Positions 48,061-58,276 of a stretch of 64,000 nucleotides of DNA are shown here, piece after piece. Under the pieces are notes generated by a model. That model did not search any database and was not told the origin of the DNA. It saw only the letters and a list, made by a program, of their open reading frames with translations. Position 1 is the first letter of the stretch. Every line of letters starts with the position of its first letter. Both the position numbers and the translations under genes were made by a program. The stretch comes from Cavia porcellus (lineage: Eukaryota > Chordata > Mammalia > Rodentia > Caviidae). The stretch spans positions 54,436,001 through 54,500,000 of the forward strand of contig NW_026947489.1 in the NCBI RefSeq assembly GCF_034190915.1, given 5' to 3'.

Positions 48061-49579
48061 CCGTATTCTATCACCTCGGCATCAAAATACATCCCATTAA
48101 AAACCATTTTATTTCCAAGTACACTTACTAACAAGTTAATAATGCTGCTGACCATGTTACATTACTGTGTGCACAAACCCAAGAATGAAATATTTCCTTC
48201 CACCAAGGTCTCAACAGTTCCAGCATTTTCTAAAAGTCCGAGTCAAATCACTGCTGAGACTCAAGTCAAACTCTTATCTATGAAACTCTGTAAAAATGTT
48301 TAAAAAGTTGTAATATCCCAAGGTACAATGGAACAGAAGGAACATTCCCATCCCAAAAGGGAAGAAAGGGGACTAAATCAATTTTGAAGCCAGCAGGGAC
48401 ATCTTAAGTCCCATAGATGCCAGTCCATGGCTGGCATCTGGGACACACAGTGATGAGATGTGAGTGACAGAGGAGTTTGTGAGTCCCACCACTACGGCCT
48501 TGCTGGTTGCATTCCATATAGTCTCTTTCTGGGGTTTTTCTCAAACGATGGCCTGTAAATTTCCTCAGATGTTTCACGTTGCTGGTGTCTCTCATTTCCT
48601 GGCATTTTACTGCACATTTTACCTCATTCCCACAGCTTCATGAAATGTCCTTTCATGGGCTGCTTGTCCAGCTTTCCAAGCCTTCTTTTGAAATTTGGTG
48701 GAATCCTTCTCTTGCATTCTGTATGCTGTTAAAATCAACATCATAAGGAAATACCAATGTCCACGGTCATTGTGAACAGTGGCCAGGCACTCCTGTACCT
48801 GTGCAGCAGCCTCACGTACACCAATGGCTGACTACAGTGAAATGAAGTGAAGGGAAACCAGTTAACTAGGAAGCACTCACTGAGCAGGGGACTGAGGAGC
48901 CCTCTTTCCAAGTGAAAGATCTACATTTTTGTACCTTGCATTCAGCAATGGGTGGGGCATTGCTAATTCCTGAGATGCCCTCAAGATGTCTTTTTTCTCC
49001 TGTTGTAAAAAGTACTTGATTGCATTTTCTTGGTGCTAGTGTTTTCAGTAGCCACAACCCTTCTGGCCCCCACCTTGCACATGTCTTCTTCTAGGAAAAA
49101 ATACTTCTAGGACAAAAAAATCTTAAAATTTTAAGATATTTTTGCTTCACTTTTTAGCCCTAATTCTCATGATAAATTGAGTTGAACTCAGCTAGCAGTG
49201 CCCATGCCACAGTATAAACATTAGCCACCTTGAAATTTCCTATGACAGTCAATTAGTCTACCTTTCTTAATTTCCCTCTCCTAAAAAAGTCTCAGGACAT
49301 GGGTAAAATATAGTTAACTTTGTTAATCAGAATGTGACACCTATATAATCCAGTCCAACCGCTAACGACCTCTATGTTCATGTTGCTATTAGCCTTCCGG
49401 TCCTCTGAACTCTGACCCAAATTAGCCATCAGACTCTTCTTACAGCATTCTAGGATTCTCTAGTATGCGTCTGCAGACCTCTCCAAACTCCTCCCACAAA
49501 CCAGTTCCAAAGGCTTCTAAACCACATAGGTAGGTGTAGTCACAGCAAGGATCCTACTTCTCTGGTATTAATTTTTCTA
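48061..49579 (-). pseudogene. MaLR provirus internal region, antisense, non-coding
   Basis: Recognised by CATCCCAAAAGGGAAGAAAG, AAGCCAGCAGGGACATCTTA, TTTCATGGGCTGCTTGTCCA and, next to the right LTR, AACCAGTTCCAAAGGCTTCT followed by ACTTCTCTGGTATTAATTTT. These follow the antisense MaLR/THE1-type internal sequence. MaLR internal regions keep little of a gag-like frame, and here all frames are broken. Contains the source copy of the 135-bp block at 48545-48679. Confidence 0.65.
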
Positions 49580-49913
49580 TGTTAGTCAGCTGCCCTGTCA
49601 CTGAGATACAGTACCTGGTATCCACAATTTAAAGAAGAGATTTAATTTAACTCAGTTTCAGGAGATTTAGTCAGCAGTTGGCTGACTCTAAGGCAGAAAC
49701 TTCAAGGTCTAAAGCAAAATAGAACAAGGTACCTAGATCTTGGGGATTTAGAACTAGAATAGGGAACAGTGTTAGAGAACGTTCCAGTGCCCATATGTAG
49801 TACTGAAAATTGTTTCTCCTGAGCCTCCTAGACACACTCAACCATGTGCTTTACTAATTCCTTTGGTAATTCCCAATGCATTCAAGTTGACACAATTCAG
49901 CTTCACCACCAAC
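49580..49913 (-). mobile_element. right (5') LTR of the MaLR provirus
   Basis: Starts TGTTAGTCAGCTGCCCTGTC, continues ATCCACAATTTAAAGAAGAG, CAGTTTCAGGAGATTTAG and GTGCTTTACTAATTCC, and ends near CTTCACCACCAACA. Directly preceded by the expected internal-LTR junction. The outer end and TSD are uncertain. Confidence 0.65.
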
Positions 49914-50396
49914 AGTTACTTATCTAATTTGTAAATGAAGATATAATACAGTTAGCACTGGATTACTTTTTAAATCAAATTCATTAAAATTTAAGGACAT
50001 ACCATAAATTTGCATTTCTAGAAATTTTAATTCACATAGTTTTGAAGGAGTATAAATAATGACTATAATTGTATGATCATGGAATAAAGTATAAGAGACT
50101 TTGTTGAAATCTCACAGTCATCTACAACCAGAAAGACCTTCAATAGATAATAACAGAAAAAATTCTAAAAGATATTAGGATAGCTGTATAGGATGGAACA
50201 TTATATAGCCACTAAAAGTCATGATTTGGAAGAATAAAGTTACATGAGAAAAATGTTAATTACATGGTTTACTAAAATAGAAAGAAAATATTTTTTGTAC
50301 AGAATGTCTTGACAGTTTGATCTTCACAGAGCACATTCATTCCTTCCACAATCTTATTTATGCCAGGGCTTAACTATTAAACATTCATTACTTATT
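49914..50396. other. intron, nothing recognised
   Basis: A+T-rich DNA between the provirus and the next SINE. Confidence 0.5.
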
Positions 50397-50538
50397 CCTC
50401 TCATAAGCAATTTTTTTACACTTTTTTTTTCTTTTTTCTTTTTATCGGTACCGGGGATCAAACTCACGACCGCCTGCTTGCAAGGCAGGTGCTTATGCCG
50501 CTGAGCTAAATCCCCAGCCCCCTCTCGTAAGTAATTTT
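50397..50538 (-). mobile_element. ID-type SINE, antisense, 18-bp TSD with two differences
   Basis: T-rich tail, ATCGGTACCGGGGATCAAAC, GCCTGCTTGCAAGGCAGGTG, GCTGAGCTAAATCCCCAGCC. Flanks CCTCTCATAAGCAATTTT (50397-50414) and CCTCTCGTAAGTAATTTT (50521-50538) differ at two sites, so this copy is slightly older than the ones with perfect TSDs. Confidence 0.93.
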
Positions 50539-50944
50539 ATAAGCCACCTGCCTCTCTTCTGTTTTGCTGCCTTCAGTGAAGACCAGGATATGAGAGTCTC
50601 TCTCCAGGAGCACATGAGAAGTTCCTGATTGTTCTCTGAGAATTTCACTCTATTCTATTCCCTTTCCAACCAGTGATTCAGGTCGATTTTGTCAATTTTC
50701 CTATTCTTGTCATTGTCGCCAGAGCTCTCCAAGACTTCCTATTGTTCTCACAATAACAACAAATGTAATAACCTACACTACAATGATCCAAGAGTTCAGC
50801 TCCTTTCTGTGCTGCACACATCACCCACAAAGCCCTTCTTCCTGTCTCCTCCCAGCACTGAACTTCTGAGTTGCTGGACTGCTGTGCCCCTGTCTCAGGG
50901 CCTCTGTATATTCCATGTCTTCTCTCTGCAATGTTCTTCAATGC

Positions 50945-51215
50945 AGGATGATTGATGGTGCCTGATGAGTTTGACTTATGATGTTTTGACCTTATAATGG
51001 TACAAAAGCAATTCTCATTCAGCAGAAAACACACTTCAAATTTCTATTTTTCATCTTTCTCCGGGTTAGTGATATATGGTTTGATGTTCTGGAAATGTGA
51101 GCAGAGCCAGTGAACCACAACTCCCAGTCAGTCAAAGACCAAGGAGGGTTGAAGCACTAAGACTCTGGTGTACTATGTTGCTGTGCTAGGATATTTGGCA
51201 GGTGGGTGTAGTCAG
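50945..51215 (-). mobile_element. Tigger-like MITE, antisense relative to the 28.5-kb copy
   Basis: TTTGACTTATGATGTTTTGA, CCTTATAATGGTACAAAAGC, AATTCTCATTCAGCAG and TTTTTCATCTTTCTCCG, then CTATGTTGCTGTGCTAGGAT, read as the reverse order of the element at 28469-28805. Ends unclear. Confidence 0.5.
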
Positions 51216-51240
51216 TGAATTTTTTTTCTCATGAGTTTTT

Positions 51241-51337
51241 AAAATTGGGATAGGGGCTGGGGATTCAGCTCAGCGGCATAAGCACCTGCCTTGCAAGCAG
51301 GCAGTCACAAGTTCGATCCCTGGTACCGATTAAAAAG

Positions 51338-51368
<31 letters not shown>

Positions 51369-51382
51369 TAGAAAATTGGGAT
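51241..51382 (+). mobile_element. ID-type SINE, sense, 11-bp TSD
   Basis: Starts GGGGCTGGGGATTCAGCTCA at 51253 with box A-like GCTCAGCGGC, then CTGCCTTGCAAGCAGGCAGT, box B-like AGTTCGATCCC, GGTACCGATTAAAAAG and an A-rich tail to about 51363. AAAATTGGGAT flanks it at 51241-51251 and 51372-51382. This is the one full-length young copy on the CNTNAP2 sense strand. Confidence 0.93.
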
Positions 51383-51524
51383 GAAGATTCAACTACATTA
51401 TGTAAACCTATTAAAAGTCTGTGAGGAGCATGTGTAGTTAATTAGTTCTGAAATCTCACCCTGTGTGATGATATCCTTAATCTGATTATTGCCACAGAAA
51501 TCTTCTAGTGTATAGTTGATAAGT

Positions 51525-51527
<3 letters not shown>

Positions 51528-51562
<35 letters not shown>
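51528..51562 (+). repeat. (CA)n microsatellite
   Basis: About 17 CA units. Confidence 0.95.
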
Positions 51563-51565
<3 letters not shown>

Positions 51566-53145
51566 CTTGGGGATATAATTTTACTTCCTTCTAAGACTAT
51601 CTCTTGGTAGCCTTGTGTTCTGATTTCTGGACATCTATTTAGCATACAGTTTTCTTAACCTATTACAGCTCCTGGATTGGGGATCTTCCCATCATTTTAG
51701 ATTTGCATCATACACAGACGACACCTTCCATTTAAAGCAGTTTCACTTTTATCACAGCCTCCAAGCTGCCTGGTTCTAATCCAAGTTCATCTCTGTCTCA
51801 GAAACATTGCTAACACAACAAAAAGAAGCTGATCTATGCCAGTTTGAGCATTTCCTAGCATTAATTTCTATTGGCAGTAAGTTTATTTTCCAAGGAACAC
51901 CAGTTGGCAATTTGACCAAATATTTTACTATGGTGTAACAAATTCTCCAAGCTTTCCAAAAATATAATATAATATTCAAGCCTTCCTGGCTGCATACCTA
52001 CTAGAGTCAATTCTAAAAATGTTGTAAGTTGTCACATGTAATGTCTTATTTTTTAGTCTAACATCAAATATGACATTAGTTTGGATTAGGTCCAGCTCTG
52101 AATGATAGAAATTATTAAGACAGAGATTTTCTCTGTACAGAAAAAAACAACAGTGGGTACACTGAAGCTGGTGTAGTGTTCCATGGAGTCAGAAAGCTAT
52201 ACTTCTGTCTTTCCATTCTCAACATTCACTAGGCACTTTGAAAGCCCTAGCCGGAATTAAAGCACCTTATCAAAATTCCTGATAAAAAATGTAGAAGAAA
52301 TAGGGAAAGTCTGGCCCTGGCCCTTTAAAGCCATTTCCCAGAGGTCTCATGCAACAAGTAGATGAAAAGATTTCATTGGCTAAAAGTTAATAGTTAGCAG
52401 CATGGCTACACTCAGCTGCAAGTGAAATGCAGTAATAAAATGCCCCAGTAAACGTCTATATTCATGCAAGAGAAGGAAATAAATATCGGAGATAATTAGC
52501 AGTCTTGTAACAACTTCTGTACTTAATATTAAAGATTGATATTAACTTTGAGTTTGATTATACTCTGTGTGCTCAATTTCACTTCATAAAATGATATTCA
52601 ATATTTATCGGCTCCTTGGGCAATTTTTGAAAATTTGTATATGACTGTTAAATTTAAGATTATTGAGTTTGGGTGATTCATTTATGTGGGTTTATTTCTT
52701 GGAAAGTTTTCAATTATCCATGACTTAGCCTGAAGCTTTTTATAAAAAATAATTTAGGTAATATAGCTAAGTGTTTTTAAAAAGTGGTAGACTATTATCT
52801 AATTATGCATTTATACATCTCAGTCACTCCCAGTTGTATTTTATTTCCCCTTCTAAAGCCTAATGCAATAATTTCAATTTAAGAAAGAAAAATTATTGGA
52901 CCATTTCCCAAAATACTAGGATCTTTCAAATTTTATGTTGGTTTTTACCCAAGTTTTTATTTGGCTCAGAAGATAAATGATTACTTACAGTTTTTAGTTT
53001 TTGTATGGTTAAAATACAAGGAGAATAAGAATGTGACCATGATCACTTCACTGGTACAGTTACCAGAAGGTCAGGGAAGTTAGTTTCGGCCTTGCAATGA
53101 TATCTATAATTTTTAAAACAATTAAGCTACATCAGAATGTTCAGG
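51563..53145. other. intron, nothing recognised
   Basis: Unique-looking A+T-rich DNA without a supported element. Confidence 0.5.
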
Positions 53146-53248
53146 AGAACAGGAACTACCTTTACTCATCTCAGTTTATCAGCATCTACCATAGAGCCTG
53201 GGGCATGCCAAGTGTTCACTGAGCAGCTGCTCAATAAAGTAATAAGGG
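53146..53248 (-). mobile_element. L2-type 3' end, antisense
   Basis: CAGCATCTACCATAGAGCCT, GGGGCATGCCAAGTGTTCAC, GCTGCTCAATAAAGTA is the antisense L2 3'-end order. Confidence 0.6.
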
Positions 53249-53579
53249 TTATTTACCACATATTACCTATTCTATTAGAAGTATTTGTATTACTTCATTT
53301 AAGAAGAATGTGTAGATTAAACATTTTGGTTGCCTTTTTATGTCCTATTTTGTTTCTTTATTATTTTAAAAACAAAACAAAGAATAAAAATGTTACAGAA
53401 TTTCAAATCAAAATAATAGGATATTAACACTAATTAATATATTGAATATTGTTACCTTCAAAGTAATTGTTCAGATTGCAAGATTTAATCATGAAAAAAA
53501 TGATCAAGCAATCAAACAATGAAAGTAAGCTATTCTTTTTGTTGAACTAACAGAGACTAGTGGTATAGTTATCTATATT

Positions 53580-53882
53580 GTATAATATATATATATATAT
53601 ATATTTTTTTTTTCCTTTATTTCTTCTCCCTTTTCCCCTTTACCAGTTGTTCTTTCCTTTTAAGCAATTTTTTGGCTTTCATTGTTGCAATATCTATTGT
53701 ATATTTTGGATTGTATTTACTCTTTCAGTTTTTTACAATAGAGGATACAATATTTATAAATGCTAGTCTGACTTATTGACTTATGAGTATGATCTCAAGT
53801 TGCATTCATTTACCTATAAAAACCTCAAGCATATCCTTAGTTATAGCTGAGTAGTACTCCATTGTATAATCCTTGATTGATT
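53580..53882 (-). mobile_element. LINE-1 3' fragment, antisense, preceded by (TA)n/T tract
   Basis: After TATATATATA and T10, the segment ATGAGTATGATCTCAAGTTG, CATTCATTTACC, ATAGCTGAGTAGTACTCCAT and TGTATAATC follows the antisense L1 order. Confidence 0.6.
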
Positions 53883-53889
53883 CTATTTG

Positions 53890-53951
53890 TATTTTTTTTC
53901 TTATTGCTGATTGGACCCAGGCTTTTCACCTTAAGCTCTATCCCCAGCCCT
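53890..53951 (-). mobile_element. ID-type SINE, old, antisense
   Basis: TTTTTTTTCTTATTGCTGAT, TGGACCCAGGCTTTTCACCT, TAAGCTCTATCCCCAGCCC. Shortened and diverged. Confidence 0.7.
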
Positions 53952-54009
53952 TTTTATTATTCATTTTTGAAACAATTTTTTATAATCTTATTAATTAGAA
54001 AGTATCAGA

Positions 54010-54500
54010 TACATTGTAATGTTTGATGCATCATGTCAACTTGAGAAGTCTGGAAGCTTAAATAAGTAATTCAGCAGTTTCACATCCTGGGGTGTAAATA
54101 ACATGGGCTTATTGTTCTAGACTATTGTACACCGTGTCAACTTAAGATGTTTACAAGTTTAAGGAAGTGATGCAGCAGGGGACAGCATCCTCACTTTGCA
54201 AACATCCTGAGCCTGTTGTAGAGGAGGGCATGGAGATGGCATGAGTGCCACACCCACCTGAGGGCCAATATAGAGCTGGTAGCTTTTATAAAATGTAAGG
54301 GGGGAAAGAGACTTTTTTTCCCTTTTTGCTTTTGGTACCTTTGCTGTCTTCTGTTGCCTTGAACTGTGCCACCCTGCCTTGGAGCCAGAATATTACAGGC
54401 TGGAAACCTCACAAACTGTGAGCTAAATAAACTTTTCCTCCTTTAACTTTGGGTGTTGGAAATTTTGTTCCAGCAACAAGAGAAAAGCAAGTTAAGACAC
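54010..54500 (+). mobile_element. MaLR/ERVL-type LTR, sense, with 101-bp internal duplication
   Basis: The 3' part GGCTGGAAACCTCACAAACT, GTGAGCTAAATAAACTTTTC, CTCCTTTAACTTTGG, TTTTGTTCCAGCAACAAGAG is typical of MaLR-like LTR ends, with an AATAAA polyadenylation signal at about 54426. The 5' part is duplicated: ATGTCAACTTGAGAAG and GTGTCAACTTAAGATG are about 101 bp apart and both are followed by a GCAG-containing segment. Confidence 0.65.
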
Positions 54501-55224
54501 ACTATTTCTCATTAAACATGGAATTTACTCAATCTTGTATTTTATCTGAGTGTAACACGAAAGTATAATTTAGTATGATCATTCCCTAGACATCAGCTTC
54601 AAGGTCAAAGATATACTTTATAATACATTAGTTAATCCTTAATTAACGCTCGAATTTTCCTTATACAACCTGCGCTAAATCTTTGCAAAACTTATTTTTA
54701 ATATTGTAAGCATATGCTGTCCCATAGAAACATACATGATCTATTTCTCAACTCTTTTACAGAGAAAAAGTCTTTTAAATTATTTAACACATAAAGTGAT
54801 TTTTTCAAAAGTAGAATTAATTTCTCTGTCACTGAAGAAGGTAAGCAGAGAATCACTTCTGCAGTTTCATTGTTTGAAGCAGCACAAATACCCACTATAG
54901 AAACACGTCATTAAAATTCTATATCAGGAATGGGAGGACAACCTCCAAATTTATTAAAACAAACATTTCAAAAGATTTGGGAGAAATAAAACTATGATAC
55001 TTAAAAAGAGCTAAAACTAATGCATGGTAGTGTATGCTGTTTAACATTCCTGCATTGAAATGTTTATGCATTGCTCTGTGAAATCACACTATTGGGTTTA
55101 CCTTCTGTGGCCACTGCTACTTGTACTTGTCTTACTGAAAGGACAAACAAATAAAATATCTGACTGGAAGAAGAATTTGAGAGTAAGGGAAGAGATACCA
55201 ATATTTCTAATGTAATAAGAATTT
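54501..55224. other. intron, nothing recognised
   Basis: A+T-rich, no supported feature. Confidence 0.5.
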
Positions 55225-55930
55225 TTCACTTCAGCCAAATATACATGAAGTAAAGTTTGTCACTTTATCTTAAAGTTTAGAGTTTGATAGCATTAATTAA
55301 TTAATACATTTATCTTGTGTACATCATTTATTTATTTTGTACATATCACCACAGTGGATCTGCAGAACTTTCCACCACCCATATGGAAACCTTGTGCCTG
55401 TTAAAACGTAATCATGCATGCCTCTCTCTCCCCGACATTCTGGTGACCATGCTTCTGCTTTTTGTAACTGATTTGAATACCTGAGCTAATTCACACAGGC
55501 AGAACCACACAGAATTTGTCTTCTTGTGTCTAGCTTATCTCACCTATCAGACTGTCTTCAAGATAATCTGTGGGGCAGCATTTACCCAAATTTTATTCCT
55601 CTTATGGTTGAATAAAATTTCATTATATGTACAGACTACATTTTGCTTATGAATTCTTCTATATATGAACATTTGGGTTATTTATTATGTTGGCTTTTGT
55701 AAGAAATGCATATATAATTGGTATACAAATAATATATTTGATTCCTTGCTTTTAGTTCCTTAAGTGTCTACTTAGAAGTGAAATTGCTAGATCATACAGT
55801 ACTTTCACTTAAAAAATTGGACAGGGGCATCTACCAGAGTCTTCTGTAGCATCTGTATCATTCATTGTACATTCTCACCTACAAATTTATGCACTTCTAC
55901 ACTCTCTCACTAGTGTTTATGATTTTAGCA
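55225..55930 (-). mobile_element. LINE-1 (L1M-like) 3' region, antisense
   Basis: AAAGTTTGTCACTTTATCTT, AACTTTCCACCACCC, TTATGGTTGAATAAAATTTC, AACATTTGGGTTATTTATTA, TTAGAAGTGAAATTGCTAGA, TCATACAGTACTTTC and ATCATTCATTGTACATTCTC follow the antisense L1M 3' order. A second, independent copy of the same L1 region as 46690-47315. Confidence 0.8.
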
Positions 55931-55931
55931 C

Positions 55932-56062
55932 TGTATATATATATATATGTATATATATATATACACACACACATATATATATATATGTGTGTGTGTGTAT
56001 AAAGTATATGTAGGTATGTATGTGTACTATATACATGTATACAGTATATACATATATATGCA
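55932..56062. repeat. TA/TG/CA-rich compound microsatellite
   Basis: Alternating purine-pyrimidine sequence: (TA)n, (CA)n, (TA)n, (GT)n, then TATG variants. Confidence 0.93.
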
Positions 56063-56628
56063 ATGTAACATATGCATTATGTAGAGAACATTTATGTATA
56101 TGTTGTAAAAGTGGTTGAGAACTGAATAGATAGCTCAACAGAAACTTACTTTTTAGCATGCCCTTTGACAAAATCTCTCACAGGAAGGGCTGGAGTTGAA
56201 CATTAAAACTATAATTAATGTTAGCATGCTTTTATTAAACATGAAATTTTGACCCCAAATTAAATAATGACAGACATAGAGGAAAGGTGAAGGAATATAC
56301 GGTCTTTACAAAGTAAGGGTACAGCAGGTCACCTCTTCCTGTATCGTTCTAACTTGAAATTGAAACAGAAAAATATACAACTAGTGTTGGCCTGAGAAAA
56401 CACAAGTTCTCTGATGACCATTGTCTGCCCCTCACCAGGAGATCAGACAGCAACTTCTTCATCCTAACAAATGCACACACACATGGGCATACACATACAC
56501 ACAAGTGGTGTGGGTGTCTGTAGCTCATTCTCTACCACCACCATGGAAAATCAGATCAATCTATATTTGGAGATGAAGGCAATTGACCTGTTCAGATTAC
56601 AAGAGCTCTATTTTTAGGGAAGAATGGT
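56063..56628. other. intron, nothing recognised
   Basis: No supported element. Short CACACA stretches near 56470-56502. Confidence 0.45.
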
Positions 56629-56650
56629 AAAAAAAAAAAAAAAAAAAAAT
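56629..56650 (+). repeat. poly(A) tract
   Basis: About 20 A just before a B1-like SINE. It may be the tail of an unrecognised upstream element. Confidence 0.85.
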
Positions 56651-56675
56651 TACCGGGAAAATGTTCTGTCATAGG

Positions 56676-56795
56676 AGACGTACTTCCCAATACTTGGGAA
56701 GCTAAGGCAGGAGGGTAACTTGAGAGGACAAATTTAAGACTAGCCTATGTGACATAATATGACCTGTTTCAAAATAAACAAGCAATGAGCTAAGT
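56676..56795 (+). mobile_element. B1-like SINE, sense
   Basis: CCCAATACTTGGGAAGCTAA, GGCAGGAGGGTAACTTGAGA, TTTAAGACTAGCCTATGTGA, CATAATATGACCTGTTTCAA. B1/Alu order. Confidence 0.82.
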
Positions 56796-58149
56796 AATGC
56801 AATCTTAGTATGGGATGCTGTGGCCAGAATGCTGACCACCCACCCCATGTTTCAACAGGAAGGCATCTCTGCTGGGGTCAGGTAGGTAGAGTAATAAAAC
56901 AGTGTGCCTCTCAGGAGGCCTCTTGATGCTAAAACAGATAATTTGTATAAAGCTGAACTCTTTGTCTCATGAAATTATAGAACGAAATCATGGAGAAAGA
57001 CAGGATATTAGGGGAGACTCTGTTAGAAGAACAAAGCTCTCAGCATCCACCCACCAAGAGGAGATAAGGTGCTATCTGCTCTCTTCAATGTAGTCTTGTC
57101 TAAGTAAGCAGATCACAGACACTTGTTTTAAACAGGTGGCTTTGTGGCTATAGGCTTAAAAGATGTAACTTGTTAAGTGGTTCACAAGAAAGTGAGGTCA
57201 AACAAAACTGGTTCCTCTGCATTTAAAGTTTTTCCAAGGGCAGTGCGTATGTTAAAGAGCAGCTGTCCAACTAACTAACCTTTTTCCTGGGAGGAGAATC
57301 CATGCCTATTTTTAACTTTTATGTATTCTCCTGCGGTTGCCTTTACATTTCTATGCTTAACTAACTACATAATTTGAATTAACTATTAATTGCAGGGTAT
57401 GTGCTAGTTTTGTTTTTGTTTTACTTTGTTTTTTCCAGCTGAAACTACCTTAGGCTCCCCACTATTACAGTATGTTTTTTTTGGAGTTTCTTGATGGAGT
57501 TATTCCTTAACACGTCTGAAATTTTGTTGAGTCTTTAGCTCAGATCTCTTCATGGCATTTCCAAGGACATGCTCACCCAAAAATGAGTTCATCAACTGCC
57601 TCACTAACTCAGAATCTTCCCCAGCCCTCAGCCGACCTTATTGACCTCATAGTTGAAGAGAGCTATGCCCAGCAACACCCCACCCATTAAGGTCAATCTG
57701 ATATGGTTTTGGTAGTACTTGATGAAGAAATCTTAAGCATGAAGGAGAGCAGTATGCTTGTTTTGAGGGAAATCTGCCCCTGAAAACAAGCATTATTCAG
57801 ATGATCTTAGCCTGTATTGATTGGTGAATAAAGACCACTGGAAACATTAACTGTATTTTCCTCTACTATTTGTACTAAATCTATTAAGGTGTATGCTATT
57901 CTGTGTACAAAATTTTAAATGTTTGAACTTATCGAGAAAAAGATGAAACTGAACATGTTCTATAAATTGTTTTCATTGGTTGTGTGATGAAGGTATCTCT
58001 CTAATAGCAACCAGTTGCATGTTTTCAAAAAGACAAGTGACCTCTGCTTTGTCTCTCCTATGTGTGAGCATTGTCCCAAGGATCACTCAACAGATGTCTG
58101 TTTACCATGGAGAAGAACTCAGCACTACTAATCAGCAGTCAGACATTAG
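56796..58149. other. intron, nothing recognised
   Basis: No gene or repeat family identified. Confidence 0.5.
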
Positions 58150-58276
58150 CAAGGGCCAGACATGCAGTCCAGTGGTCTGCTGTTTGGATGGCATATGTGA
58201 TGCCCTTGATTGGATCCCTAGCATCGCAAACAAAGACAGAAAAGCAAAGCAAGCAAGCAAACAAACAAACAAACAA
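58150..58276 (+). mobile_element. ID-type SINE, old, sense, with (CAAA)n tail
   Basis: GGCCAGACATGCAGTCCAGT, GGTCTGCTGTTTGGATGGCA, GATGCCCTTGATTGGATCCC, TAGCATCGCAAACAAA. Box B-like GATTGGATCCC is diverged. The tail is AAGCAAGC followed by (AAAC)n. Confidence 0.7.
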
